Shown: piece by piece, positions 28,401-41,600 of the stretch
Numbering within the stretch: position 1 is the first letter of the stretch
Layout of the letters: each line of letters opens with the position of its first letter
NCBI GenBank assembly: GCA_964036295.1
Contig: OZ038469.1
Location: 992,001 to 1,056,000, forward strand
From: Plumapathes pennacea
Taxonomy: Eukaryota > Cnidaria > Anthozoa > Antipatharia > Myriopathidae
Reading direction: 5' to 3'
DNA length: 64,000 nt
The notes under the pieces: generated by a model
What the model saw: the letters and a program-made list of their open reading frames with translations, nothing else
Told to the model about the DNA's origin: nothing
Databases searched by the model: none
Translations under genes and position numbers: made by a program

Positions 28401-31400
28401 AGCAAGAGTCGCTTGTTTACGCTTTCAAAGTCTCAGAAATATTCTAATTATGCAAAAATGTCTGATTCACAGGGTTTGAAATATCAGCAAACCAGGTTAT
28501 CTTTCACGAAGGCACTCTAAAATAGCTTCTAAAACCGTTTACAGCGGTCGGTCAAATTGCCTTGTACAAAATTACTTCGCTTCTCACCACCGTGGTTAAA
28601 ACTTGAACTGCTGAGCAATCGCAACTGGAGGTCGCACGCCAGACTGACAAACGAACATTAGATTTCGAGATGGCGACCTGCTCCGAGCCTCCAAATAGCG
28701 CGATACTACAGCATTAGCGTCGTGATTATTACCCTCGCAGAGTTTGGGGATTAAAACGTGGAAAGGGGATAGTACGAAATTTTCTATTCACAAGTTTTGA
28801 AGAACCATAAAAGTCACTCGCTCGCAAACTCGTTTGCTCGGATTGCTACACTTGAGTTAACGATGTTCACTGTCATTGATCTACAGAATAACTTATTGCA
28901 TTGTTACCACAAATGACACTGGCATCTTGACTGTATCCACAGCCATGGTTAATCACTCCACGGTGTTTGCAGTTAAGCAAAGACGTTTCGTTGCCAACGC
29001 ATTCCATTCCATTCAGCCAGATCGGACCACGTCCAGCACCAAATAAAGCATTCCTGGGGGCAGCAATTGCTCTGGGTAAATTCAACATTCGACAGACAAC
29101 TTGCGCGTCATTCAGATCCCAGTTATCATCACATACTGTGCCCCAGACTCCTCTAATTTTAATCTCCACTCTGCCTTGATTTGGAGCTCCTCCATCTGAT
29201 AAGCGAACTAGCGGCGCTGTAGATCAAGATTCAAACTTAATTAAAGAAAACAAATCAAACATACATGCACAGTTCACACCAACATCACATGTAACTGTTG
29301 TGCATCTAAAATATCACAAATGACCAAATATAGGGGACCTCTTACGTCCGTTGGGATGCAGCCAATTTGGACGACAAAACAACTAAGTGATTTTTAATCT
29401 GACAATCTAAATGCCATCGGTGCACTCTTATGACGCAAACGCAGTAGACATGCCATGTTGGTCACGATAATAGAACGATTCTTTTGAATTTTTGCCTCAC
29501 GTGCAAGCAAGCATATGTGCTAGACAATCAAATATGGTTAGGTTACAGGTATGAGTTTATGGTTAGTTAACAGTGTTTAACTGAACACTGGTTAAATCCT
29601 TAACACTGTCTAACTTAGTCAAAGTGCTTTACCGATAACAAACCTTGAGTTCATCTTATGTCAATTTAAACTCACCAGATTCATCTGTTTTCTGTAAAAT
29701 TCCAGTAATCCTGCAAGGACTTCCCTGCATGTCTACAGCAATGAAGCTCACGTTGTATTCTTTAAACATGTTCAGACCTTCAAGTTCCAAGGTTCTGCTT
29801 CCGGACGACATAACCTTGTATTTTCTGTCATTGCCATTGACTTCCTCTGCAAAAATCAGAAAGTAATCTGCTTGGGTTGCAGGGACAGCCGTTCTGTTTT
29901 CCCACACAATCGATAGACTCGTGGAGCTGGTATTGAAGACATCAACAATCCACTCAGAACAATAGGGTGCTGGAAAAGAAAAGATTACATGTGTTTATTT
30001 GTATAACTAGTTTTTTGTATATCAATTTGCTCTCCAAATTCAGTTTCCCACTGTTCGGAGCGCAACGTCACAGTTTCCCATGCCACTTTTGCACTTTTCC
30101 AGTTTCATCAATGGTTCGCTGCCTTTGAACGGATTATTGTTCCAGCAGACATAAATACTGGTCAGGTGAGCAAAGTTGCAATTGCTGCATTTGCTTTTTG
30201 ACAACATTTGTCGACTATCCAATTTAGCGATTTCTCCAGATTTTAGAGATTTTGGAGATCTGAACTGCAACTTAAACAAAACAAGTATGCAAAATTGTAA
30301 CGCCTTATAGTTCTGAAAGCGAGTCGAGGAACCGTCTCATCCTCTGTTATTTTGTTGTTCCTCATTGTCGTGATTGAAGTTTTTAAAATATTTCTTATTT
30401 CATATGATAACACTTTTACATAATTTTTAAATTAGAGTTAAAATCTATGGGGGGTATTGGGGTGACACAAGGGACTCAAGAAACCACATATAACAGGTAC
30501 ACCCGCTTCAGTTTGAATTAATTGAAAATCTTACGATTCATTCAGATCGTTACTTTTCCCCACACATTTCATTATAATTTTCTGTTGCGCAATAACGATC
30601 ACAAGACCCTGGGCCACCTATGGGAATACCCGATAGTATCACTTTTTTTTTTTTTTTTTTGAGTCTACTGCTTCGAAGAAGCTGTGAACACTATGCTATC
30701 GGTTGTTTAAGTAAGGTAAAAATCGATAAATGGTCGCTCGTGACTATTCGGGATCAATGAGAAGCATCAATGGTTAGCTCGTGAAGTTGGGACGATTTCC
30801 GCCCGTTTATCAACTGATTGGCTGGAATTTTAGCCGACTAAAACAACGAAGGCTGACGACAAAACCCATGCTGTCGTGTCGCGAAGTTCTTGTCCGCGGT
30901 GTTTATAAATAAATCCTCGGCCACACTATGTAAATAGCCAATTGCTTAGCCTCCAACCAGTTGGGATTCTTAACGAATTTGCGTTCAGTTTATGATATTT
31001 CGTTTTTGTATTTCAAGTCTCCCCAATTAGCAAGGCAGTTCTAAATACACTGAGACTTAAATAAAGTGATTTATTTATTTATTTATTTATTTATTAATCT
31101 TGCCTCAAATCGCAGTTTTTCAAAATGTGTATGTCGAGAATGCTCAAATGAAAGGTTCTGGCCAGTACTATGCATCGCCCGATTTTCCTGATGAACTGTG
31201 TAGAGTATGACAACACGTTGCAACGGTACGTAAATCGACCAGTTATTATTTTGTGTCGATGTTTCAGTCGACAGAGTCAGTAAAATGTCAAGCACCTATG
31301 AATCTTCCATTTGGTCATTCGCGTACAAGTTAAAATATATATATTTCACTTGAGCCTAGTTTTGCTTGTCGTCACTATTCTTATTTGGCCGGCTGTGGGG

Positions 31401-34400
31401 TAAAATGTTTACAATCAAAGCAGCGTTGCCGCTGTAAGGGCGGCTCTCTATTTAATTGACAGAAACAGAAGGTTTTAATTTACAGAGTGCACATCCGTTT
31501 TCGCAGGCCTCCACCTTGGTAGAGCCGCGTATTCGAAAGTCTTTTTCAAAACCCTCCATTCCAAGGCGCCAGAGGGTGAATTAGAATTCTTCACTGCTGA
31601 ATCTTTAAACCCCAACGAGACCGTCCCAAATCGGCAAAGAGATCAAAGCAGCAAGGCAGCTGTAAGCTCGTGAATTTGTAAAAAGTACTTTTGAGGGAGT
31701 ACATATTTAATAGAACTGGCTTTATAAGGCCACGTTGTAAAACTTGTTCAATTTTAGGTTATCATTTTCGCTGAACCACGTATTCGAATTAGTCTCGGTT
31801 TCGAAACCCCTCATTTACAAGGCGGCAAAGGGTAAAAGTTATAGAACTTAGTATGGCGCTCGAAATGGGAGAATTTAGAATTCCTCATTGCCAAATCTCT
31901 GAACCGGTGCGAGGACCGTCCGAGGCCGCAAAGAAAAAAGTATATCCGTCTCTTTCATTACTCAGTATATATCATGCACAGCTTATCTTCGACATCTACA
32001 TATTTATCAGAGGCCATGATACTCCAGCCTGGGCTGCATTTCTAGCATACAGTTACCACTGCAAAATATAGGCACATGATCGAATTGAAGAAACATTTCA
32101 ACAGGCACTCTACGATAAGCCGAAGCATTTTGACGGCGCAGGCTCGCAGCATGATACATGTAATATGCTCACAAAGCCCTGTTGTGTAGAGTCTTGAGCT
32201 ACGAGGATAGATATTTCGTCACACGAAAGGTAATATTTTCGAAAAAAAAAAAACTCTACAAAACAGCTACAGTATGTATGAGGCAACATATGTCATGTAC
32301 AGTATAAAGTGTTTACGGCTAAACAGTCATCGTAGCTTTGGTGTCCGTTTTCCGCCTGGTATCTTCTCAAAGTATTTCGTGTCGCCACAGAACGTTCCAT
32401 GAGGACTAAATAATTTGCGGTGACAGAGTTGTTTGCAATCCCGCAGCGGTATCTATCTATTAATCATAAATATTACAATTTCCTCGAATGTGATTGGTTC
32501 ACAACCGACCCCGATTAATCATTAATTGGACACCTATTGTTCTGTAATCGGATACTTCTTTGTTCTGTAATCGGACAGTTGGCTTAACCAATCATAAGCA
32601 AGAGTGAAATTTAAATGCACCAATCAGCGCCACACTGATTTTCAGTGAAGAAAAAAGAAAACCGGTGTGAGTTTGTAGCATCTCGAAAGGCGACTTTTGT
32701 TAATTCTTGGACAATTTAACATGGAAGGAACAGTTTATGGTCAGTCGAAGAACGTGAACAGTCACCATTGAACAAAAGACAGGAAATTCTTGCCAATCGG
32801 ACACATTTGTTGAGTTCACGACGTCGCCACCTGCTAGCTGTGCTACAAACACTGCAAGTTATGGCTCAATGAATGAACGACGTCAATTCATTTAAAAAAT
32901 GATGGAAGACTTTTATGTTTGTTTTGATGGACCGTGATGGACAAACATTCCTTGAGAATTAAGCTGTCAAGAAATCGGTAAGTTTGGATTGCTTTGCCGA
33001 AGGTACAGATTTTTTCAGTCTTGAATATTTCCTTTGAATGCTTTGTAAACTTCTTCGAAAAAATAAACTAGTATTTTGAGTTTCAAAGCACTTGTTATGT
33101 TCAAAAATGCAAACCTGAAGAGTCGAAAGGAACTGTCTTTCAATTTGTGAGTTCGTGATGGGTTTACTGATTTTTACTGAGTGTACAGAACTTACATATT
33201 TTCGACTTTTACTCCAAAAATCCGCATTCAACTCAGATCAATGGGTAAATTAGCTTCTTGTTTCTCTCAAGTATTTTAAGTTGATAAAACTGAGAGCTAC
33301 ATGACTACGAACGAGCGGTTAACGTTGTGTTTACAAACGCCGAGCCGCGTGTACGCGCGTGTTAAAATCAATCGGCGATAAAATACTTTATTTAAAATGC
33401 TTTGTTTTTATGTATAGTACAGCATAAGACGCTGAAGCTATATGACCATTTCATTCTCAGAAATTGTAATATTTATGATTAATTGGTAAGAGGACTTCGT
33501 GTCGTCCGATGTCGGTCTGTAATCATACTCGTGATTACGAAATCGGACTCCCGCGAAGCGCGGTCGTCCGATTTCGTAATCACTCGTATGATTACAGACC
33601 GAATTGGACTCCACTCAGTCCTATTACCATTATTAATCGGATCCATCAAACATTTGTTTACGGCTATTCTCAAAGCTTTCGCCGGTGAACTTAAGAACGC
33701 AAGCCAATTCGTTACCTAAAATCCAGTTTATCCGTGCATAACGGTGTTGAGTTTGGATGCGACGCCGCTAACTTTTTACACACAAGTATTAAAATAAAAT
33801 TCAATAACCCGCATTTCAAGTTGCTCGCGATCACCTTACCTCATCGCATACCACGTGACAATGTGAACCAATCATGTGCTTATTTATAACCCAGAAGAAA
33901 TTAATACGATGGAGACATGATTTCCAATCCTATGCTCGTCGCTTCGCCACGAGCAATAATTTAGGTGAAATGCGATACATTTGTTGACAAGTATTTGCGG
34001 TTTTAGTCAATTGTATTCACTTTCAAATTCTTCTTCTTCCAGTTGTGTACAGTTTTTTATTGCTGGCGAAAATTAAGCGAAGCAAAGCAAAAGTAATCAA
34101 ATGATAGAAATATTTTGACAAGTTGAAGTCGCTCCGGCCTGTCACGGGTTCTTAAACCTGACTTTGATCTACGCTTGTCAAACAACCGAGAATTTACTGA
34201 AACCTCGATTATAATGTTTCTGAAATGCAACAGATCGACCGGAAATTTATGGTACAATGATCTGTTGCTGGCGAAAATTTAAGCAAAGCAAAACAAAAAC
34301 AATCAAATGATAGAAATATTTCGATAAGCTGAAGTCGCTCTGGGCTGTCTTTGATTTACACAACAACCGAGAGTTTACAAAAACCTCTGTGCTACGGTTC

Positions 34401-37400
34401 TGAAATGCAACAGTTTGCCTGGCAGTTCATGAGTGCAAGAATAATCAAAACAACTCCGCAAACTTCAGTGCCTTTCAAGATCATCGATTCCTTGAAATCT
34501 ATTTCTTCGTGTGTATTTAATCATGCCCAAATTTGGAATAAACTTCCTAATTTGGAAGTCTATTGTTGACACAGCAAGACTGACGGACGGACGGACGAAG
34601 TTTTGTCTGCAATAAGGTCTGCTTCGCACTTTCAGTGTAAAGCCGACCTTAAAAACCGTCAATGGCAACTAAATACACCATAAACTACTTTTGGCGAGGA
34701 AATATGAACGCGATATTATCTGTTCCGAAAAGCAAACAGTTGTCCGAGAGCGAAGCTCGACGGCAATTGTGAGCTTCGAGGAACAGATAATGTCCAAAAA
34801 CAATTATCCGTGCATATTTCCGAAGCCAAAAGTAGTTTATTGTCTTTATTATCCTTCACCTATTTCCTTCACCTATTATAGCGCAAATAATAGCGCAAGA
34901 ACTGTGAAGTTCTTTGGTGATTTCTGGAACTGCTTTATCGACAAATGAATTGATGTCCTCCTCCGTAGTCATCTCGTAATGTTTTCTTTTGTGATTAATG
35001 TATAAAATTGTGTTCGGATATTGGCAATAAACAGCGATAGTTCGCCAGGCGGGGGTTATTCGCTGATAACGTCCGCTCGTGAGCGTTATTCGGTCGCGTG
35101 TCACGATTCAACCAATCACGCGCGCGAGGAAATATTTGATGGGTCATAAATAGTCATATTTCCTATAAATGGCTACTGCATCCTTAAGCACCTTAATCTC
35201 TGGGAATCTATATTTCTCCAGTAGTTCAGTTTCACCTCGCAACGCTCTCGGAGTCGAGGTAACGTAAGTGCTTCTTTGTGCTGATCCGAGTTTGATCTGT
35301 GAAATGCCTTCAATGTCTGGGTATCATTCGCTCTGTTCCTGCATTAAGTGTGTGTGTTTTCCCTATTCTTAAATTTTACCAGTTCCCCCCCCCCCCCCCC
35401 CTAAAAAAATCGTTTGTTATACAACAGTTTAGCGTAAACACAGATGCGGCGCGACATTTTATCAGCGAGCCAGCTGATTCAAGCTAACGGAAATACGTCA
35501 CCAAACATCTTGTGGTGCAAGAGGGGTGCCTGTAAGTAAATGGAAGAAAGAAATGCAGTACACACATGCACCTCACATGTGCCTTTTTTTTTTTTTTTTT
35601 TTTTTTTTCATTCTTTTCTTTTCTTTTCCTTTTTTGAAGTGCTAGCCAATCTCAAAGAACACCTTGGTTATAGTTTACCCCGCTGGCAGTAACTCCGAGT
35701 AAAACGTATTCTTCTTCCTTCGATTATAGTAGGGAAGAGTAAAAGAGGTTCTTCTCGCAGGGTAACTTCGACACAGAAATTGCGATACTATTGCGTCATC
35801 CTCTTGCAACATACAGTAAATACCCTAATAAGCCCCCGTGGGGCTTATTAAAAGAGATGACATGATAACAAGAGGTAGTGTATTCTTGGTCGACACAAAA
35901 CTATGTAAAGTTAGACGTGGGAAATGTAAAGTTAAAAATACATCACCAAGCATCTAATGCAGGTAATTTGTCTTGTTTCTTTACTGTTATTAGTGCTCAA
36001 AGTCGACACAATGAAAATAGGTGGAGGGAAGAGGGGAGCTTATTAGGGAGAGAGGGTGGCCATATTTCAAAAGCAGTTACTAAGCAAACGATTGCATAGA
36101 TAAGACGCAGACCGCTTTTAGGATGACTGTAGAAAACCAAAACCAAAACCAAAGCAATCGACAGTTATCCTAAAACGGCTCTAAGTGCAAGAATCGCAAT
36201 CGCAATTTTTGCCATCAAACTTGCTTGACCAAAGCAAGAACACAACAAAAACCATCTCAAGATACTAACAGAAAACATCATTTTACCTGAATCAACTTTC
36301 TTGTTTAGCACACCAAAATTAAGGTGGACCAAGCTTCCGTGCTCCAGTCGTGTTTGCATGGTAACGTTCCCTTTTGACGACAACTGTAACATCTTATTCC
36401 GTGCACTCGCACCGTAGGTTTCACTGTAAGTGACATTACCAGCTTGATCCACGAGTCTTAAGTATTCACCATACCTACAGAACAGAAAACAATATGACTA
36501 GAATACACTTTAAATTTATATCTGTTTGGGGTATTAATTTGCACGGTGAAGGACGTGGGATTAGACAAGTACACGAACCAAGGGAACTTTTATTTAGCTT
36601 GCACGCAGGCTCTCGTATTAAATGCATGAAACAAGGAGAAAATATTGGGGGAATGGGGTCGGGGAGGGAACTCTCCTTCCACTTCCTCTCCGCAGCCCGA
36701 ACGAAGTTATGATTATATTGCTTCCTATGCCCAGCACCCACCGAGGGCTTCCCGTGCTTTGGCTACTCCAGTGAGAATTTTCCCCATGATTAGAAGCTAC
36801 TGCATACTGGGTGTTAATGAATTGGCAAAAACAAGAAATACGAAAATCGCAGATATCCCCTCGCCCTGTAGGTGGGTTTTCGGGAAGCGGGATTCCTCTC
36901 TATTTTCCGATTGGTGATTATCAATTGTTTAAAAACCATGGCTGTGTGTCGCAACGTTACCAGTCGGCCGGCCGCTAAAAAAAACTTTTGTCGCACGGAG
37001 TCTGGTATAGTTCAGACTACGTGTAGTGCAGAGCGATGCGTTTTCAAATTTCCGTGGAAGCTAAACTCCAAAATTCGCTGAGACAACTTTCCAGATGAAC
37101 TACAGCAAGCTAAGCAAAGCGAAACTAGAATATTGACTCAATCAGTTTTACTCAGTCAGCGAAGTCGATCTTCAATTTCTTTCTTTTTTCTCTTTTAACA
37201 GAAACCGCGATTTCTCCAACCAACTCAACCTGTGTCAACATGTCATCCCAAATTTAGGTGCTTTTCGTACTTACCAGCCACTGAGTTCTAGCCTGTTGAT
37301 GATCAAGATCAATTCCACAGAGCTTGAGGAGCCAAATGTTAAATTACATTCATTCGCGCCCTGGTAATGTTGCACATAAATGAACACGTCTCCGTGTGAA

Positions 37401-38595
37401 TCACCTTGTACTGCCCTACATTCTGTACAAAAGACAAATAAATAATGTCAAATTACTGAAACACATGCACATGTCCCAATTTTTATTGTTTACCAATTGG
37501 AAGTTTTGTAAGATTGGTGGTTAGGTTGGTGTTCTTTTCTTCTCGTATACTGACAATGTCTTATTTCTGAAAACTGCTATAGACCCGGTGAGGTAAACTC
37601 CTGCACAACATAATAAATGACTAGTAACCACTGATAACAATTACTGAGACTCACTTGACAGCACAAAAATTGTACATTTTGCAAATCAGAACCCTCATAC
37701 TCTGAAAAAGCTGGTCTAATTTCCTTATGACATTTAAGCACGTACATGCTACTGGTATGACATCGTAAATATATTTTTGAAGATTATCAATCATTAAACG
37801 TAACTAGGTTCCTTTGTGTACACGTGTTTCTCTGTTATAGTTGGAGTTGACCATGTTCACTGTCAATGATCTACAAAATAACTTACTTTTATTGTTACCA
37901 CAAATAACACTGGCATCTTGACTGTGACTACAGCTATGGTTAGACGCTCCACGGTACTGACAGTTAAGCAAAGACGTTTCGTTGCCATCGCATTCCACCT
38001 GACCAAGCCAGATCGGACCAAGTCCAACACCGAATAAAGCGCTCCTGGGGGCAGCAGTCGCTCTGGGTAAATTCAACATTCGACAGACAACTTGCGCGTC
38101 ATTCAGATCCCAGGAATCATCACATACTGTGCCCCAGACTCCTCCAATCTTAATTTCCACTCTGCCTTGATTTGGAGCTCCTCCACCTGATAAGCGAACT
38201 ATTGGCGCTGTAGATCAAGATTCAAACTCAATTAAAGAAAACAAATCAAGCATACATGCACAGTTCACACCAACATCACATGTAACTGTTGTGCATCTGA
38301 AATATCACAAATGACCAAATATAGGGGACCTCTTACGTCCGTTGGGATGCAGCCAATTTGGAGGACAAAACAACTAAGCGATTTTTATTCTGACAATCTA
38401 AATGCCATCAGTGCATTTTTGAAAACTGTAAGTGTTGTCGCTTCCGGGAGGGGTGACCCTACTTATCATGAAAAAGGAACAAGGAATTTCAATAGAGAAG
38501 GGTGCATCAGGCGAACTTCGACACCAATAATGTTTTTTTCAATCTTAACAGAAGCCGCGATTGCTCAACAAACGTACGCTGCATCCTGACCAAAT

Positions 38596-38631
<36 letters not shown>

Positions 38632-41600
38632 TTTTTACTTCATAAGCTACGTTTCTTCAAGTGTAACAAACTGAAAGCAAGAGTCGCTTGTTTACGCTTT
38701 CAAAGTCTCGGAAATATTCTAATTATGCAAAAATGTCTCATTCACAGGGTTTAAAATATCAGCAAACCAGGTTATCTTTCACGAAGGCACTCTAAAATAG
38801 CTTCTAAAACCGTTTACAGCGGTCGTCAAATTGCTCATCCTTGTATCTACATCTTGTTGTACAAAATTACTTCGCTTCTCACCACCGTGGTTAAAACTTG
38901 AACTGCTGAGCAATCGCAACTGGAGGTACCACGCCAAACTGACAAACGAACATTAGATTTCGAGATGGCGACCTGCTCCGAGTCTCCAAATAGCGCGATA
39001 CTACAGCATTAGCGTCGTGATTATTACCCTCGCAGAGTTTGGGGATTAAAACGTGGAAAGGGGATAGTACGAAATTTTTTTAATCACAAGTTTTGAAGAA
39101 CCATAAAAGTCATTCGCTCGCAAACTCGCTTGCTCGGATTGCTACACTTGAGTTAACGATGTTCACTGTCATTGATCTAAACAATAACTTACTTGCATTG
39201 TTACCACAAATGACACTGGCATCTTGACTGTATCCACAGCCATGGTTAATCACTCCACGGTGTTTGCAGTTAAGCAAAGACGTTTCGTTGCCAACGCATT
39301 CCATTCCATTCAGCCAGATCGGACCACGTCCAACACCAAATAAAGCATTCCTGGGGGCAGCAATTGCTCTGGGTAAATTCAACATTCGACAGACAACTTG
39401 CGCGTCATTCAGATCCCAGTCATCATCACATACTGTGCCCCAGACTCCTCTAATTTTAATCTCCACTCTGCCTTGATTTGGAGCTCCTCCATCTGATAAG
39501 CGAACTAGCGGCGCTGTAGATCAAGATTCAAACTTAATTAAAGAAAACAAATCAAACATACATGCACAGTTCACACCAACATCACATGTAACTGTTGTGC
39601 ATCTAAAATATCACAAATGACCAAATATAGGGGACCTCTTACGTCCGTTGGGATGCAGCCAATTTGGACGACAAAACAACTAAGTGATTTTTAATCTGAC
39701 AATCTAAATGCCATCGGTGCACTCTTATGACGCAAACGCAGTAGACATGCCATGTTGGTCACGATAATAGAACGATTCTTTTGAATTTTTGCCTCACGTG
39801 AAAGCAAGCATATGTGCTAGACAATCAAATATGGTTAGGTTACAGGTATGAGATTATGGTTAGTTAACAGTGTTTAACTGAACACTGGTTAAATCCTTAA
39901 CACTGTCTAACTTAGTCAAAGTGCTTTACCGATAACAAACCTTGAGTTCATCTTATGTCAATTTTAAACTCACCAGATTCATCTGTTTTCTGTATAATTC
40001 CAGTAATCCTGCAAGGACTTCCCTGCATGTCTACAGCAATGAAGCTCACGTTGTATTCTTTAAACATGTTCAGACCTTCAAGTTCCAAGGTTCTGCTTCC
40101 GGACGACATAACCTTGTATTTTCTGTCATTGCCATTGACTTCCTCTGCAAAAATCAGAAAGTAATCTGCTTGGGTTGCAGGGACAGCCGTTCTGTTTTCC
40201 CACACAATCGATAGACTCGTGGAGCTGGTATTGAAGACATCAACAATCCACTCAGAACAATAGGGTGCTGGAAAAGAAAAGATTACATGTGTTTATTTGT
40301 ATAACTAGTTTTTTGTATATCAATTTGCTCTCCAAATTCAGTTTCCCACTGTTCGGAGCGCAACGTCACAGTTTCCCATGCCACTTTTGCACTTTTCCAG
40401 TTTTATCAATGGTTCGCTGCCTTTGAACGGATTATTGTTCCAGCAGACATAAATACTGGTCAGGTGAGCAAAGTTGCAATTGCTGCATTTGCTTTTTGAC
40501 AACATTTGTCGACTATCCAATTTAGCGATTTCTCCAGATTTTAGAGATTTTGGAGATCTGAACTGCAACTTAAACAAAACAGGTATGAAAAATTGTAACG
40601 CTTTACAGTTCTGAAAGCGAGCCGAGGAACCGTCTCATCCTCTGTTATTTTGTTGTTCCTCATTGTCGTGATTGAAGTTTTTAAAATATTTCTTATTTCA
40701 TATGATAACACTTTTACATAATTTTTAAATTAGAGTTAAAATCTATGGGGGGGGGTGTATTGGGGTGACACAAGGGACTCAAGAGACCACAAATAGCAGG
40801 TACACCAGCTTCAGTTTGAATTAATTGAAAATCTTACGATTCATTCAGATCGTTACTTTTCCCCATACATTTCATTATAATTTTCTGTTGCGCAATAACG
40901 ATCACAAGACCCTGGGCCGCCTATGGGAATACCCGATAGTATCACTTTTTTTTTTTTTTTTTTTTGAGTCTACTGCTTCGAAGAAGCTGTAAACACTATG
41001 CTATCGGTTGTTTAAGTAAGGTAAAAATCGATAAATGGTCGCTCGTGACTATTTGGGATCAATGGGAAGCATCAATGGTTAGCTCGTGAAGTCGGGACGA
41101 TTTCCGCCCGTTTATCAACTGATTGGCTGGAATTTTAGCCGACTAAAACAACAAAGGCTGACGACAAAACCCATGCTGTCGTGTCGCGAACTTCTTGTCC
41201 ACGGTGTTTTTATTTTTTAATCTTGCCTCAAATCGCAGTTTTTCAAAATGTGTATGTCGAGAATGCTCAAATGAAAGGTTCTGGCCAGTACTATGCATCG
41301 CCCGATTTTCCTGATGAACTGTGTAGAGTATGACAACACGTTGCAACGGTACGTAAATCGACCAGTCATTATTTTGTGTCGATGTTTCAGTCGACAGACA
41401 GTAAAATGTCAAGCACCTATGAATCTTCCATTTGGTCATTCGCGTACAAGTTAAAATATATATATTTCACTTGAGCCTAGTTTTGCTTGTCGTCACTATT
41501 CTTATTTGGCCGGCTGTGGGGTAAAATGTTTACAATCAAAGCAGCGTTGCCGCTGTAAGGTCGGCTCTCTTTTTAATTAACAGAAACAGAAGTTTTTAAT

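Larger units (their letters stand above)
29970..36286 (-). other. Large intron between CUB-like 2 and FN3 2
   Basis: 6.3 kb, no supported exons. Paralogous to 40268-44955 but with extra insertions: a SINE (30915-31095), a 1.2-kb nested element (32465-33637), about 360 bp near 34200-34560 and about 310 bp at 35860-36170. Confidence 0.65.
25554..38207 (-). repeat. Tandem SRCR-CUB-FN3 unit, leftmost copy
   Basis: SRCR exons at 38207 and 28114 are 10093 bp apart; FN3 exons at 40267 and 29969 are 10298 bp apart. The differing offsets reflect insertions and deletions between copies. The CUB exons of the leftmost unit are the most diverged. Confidence 0.85.
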
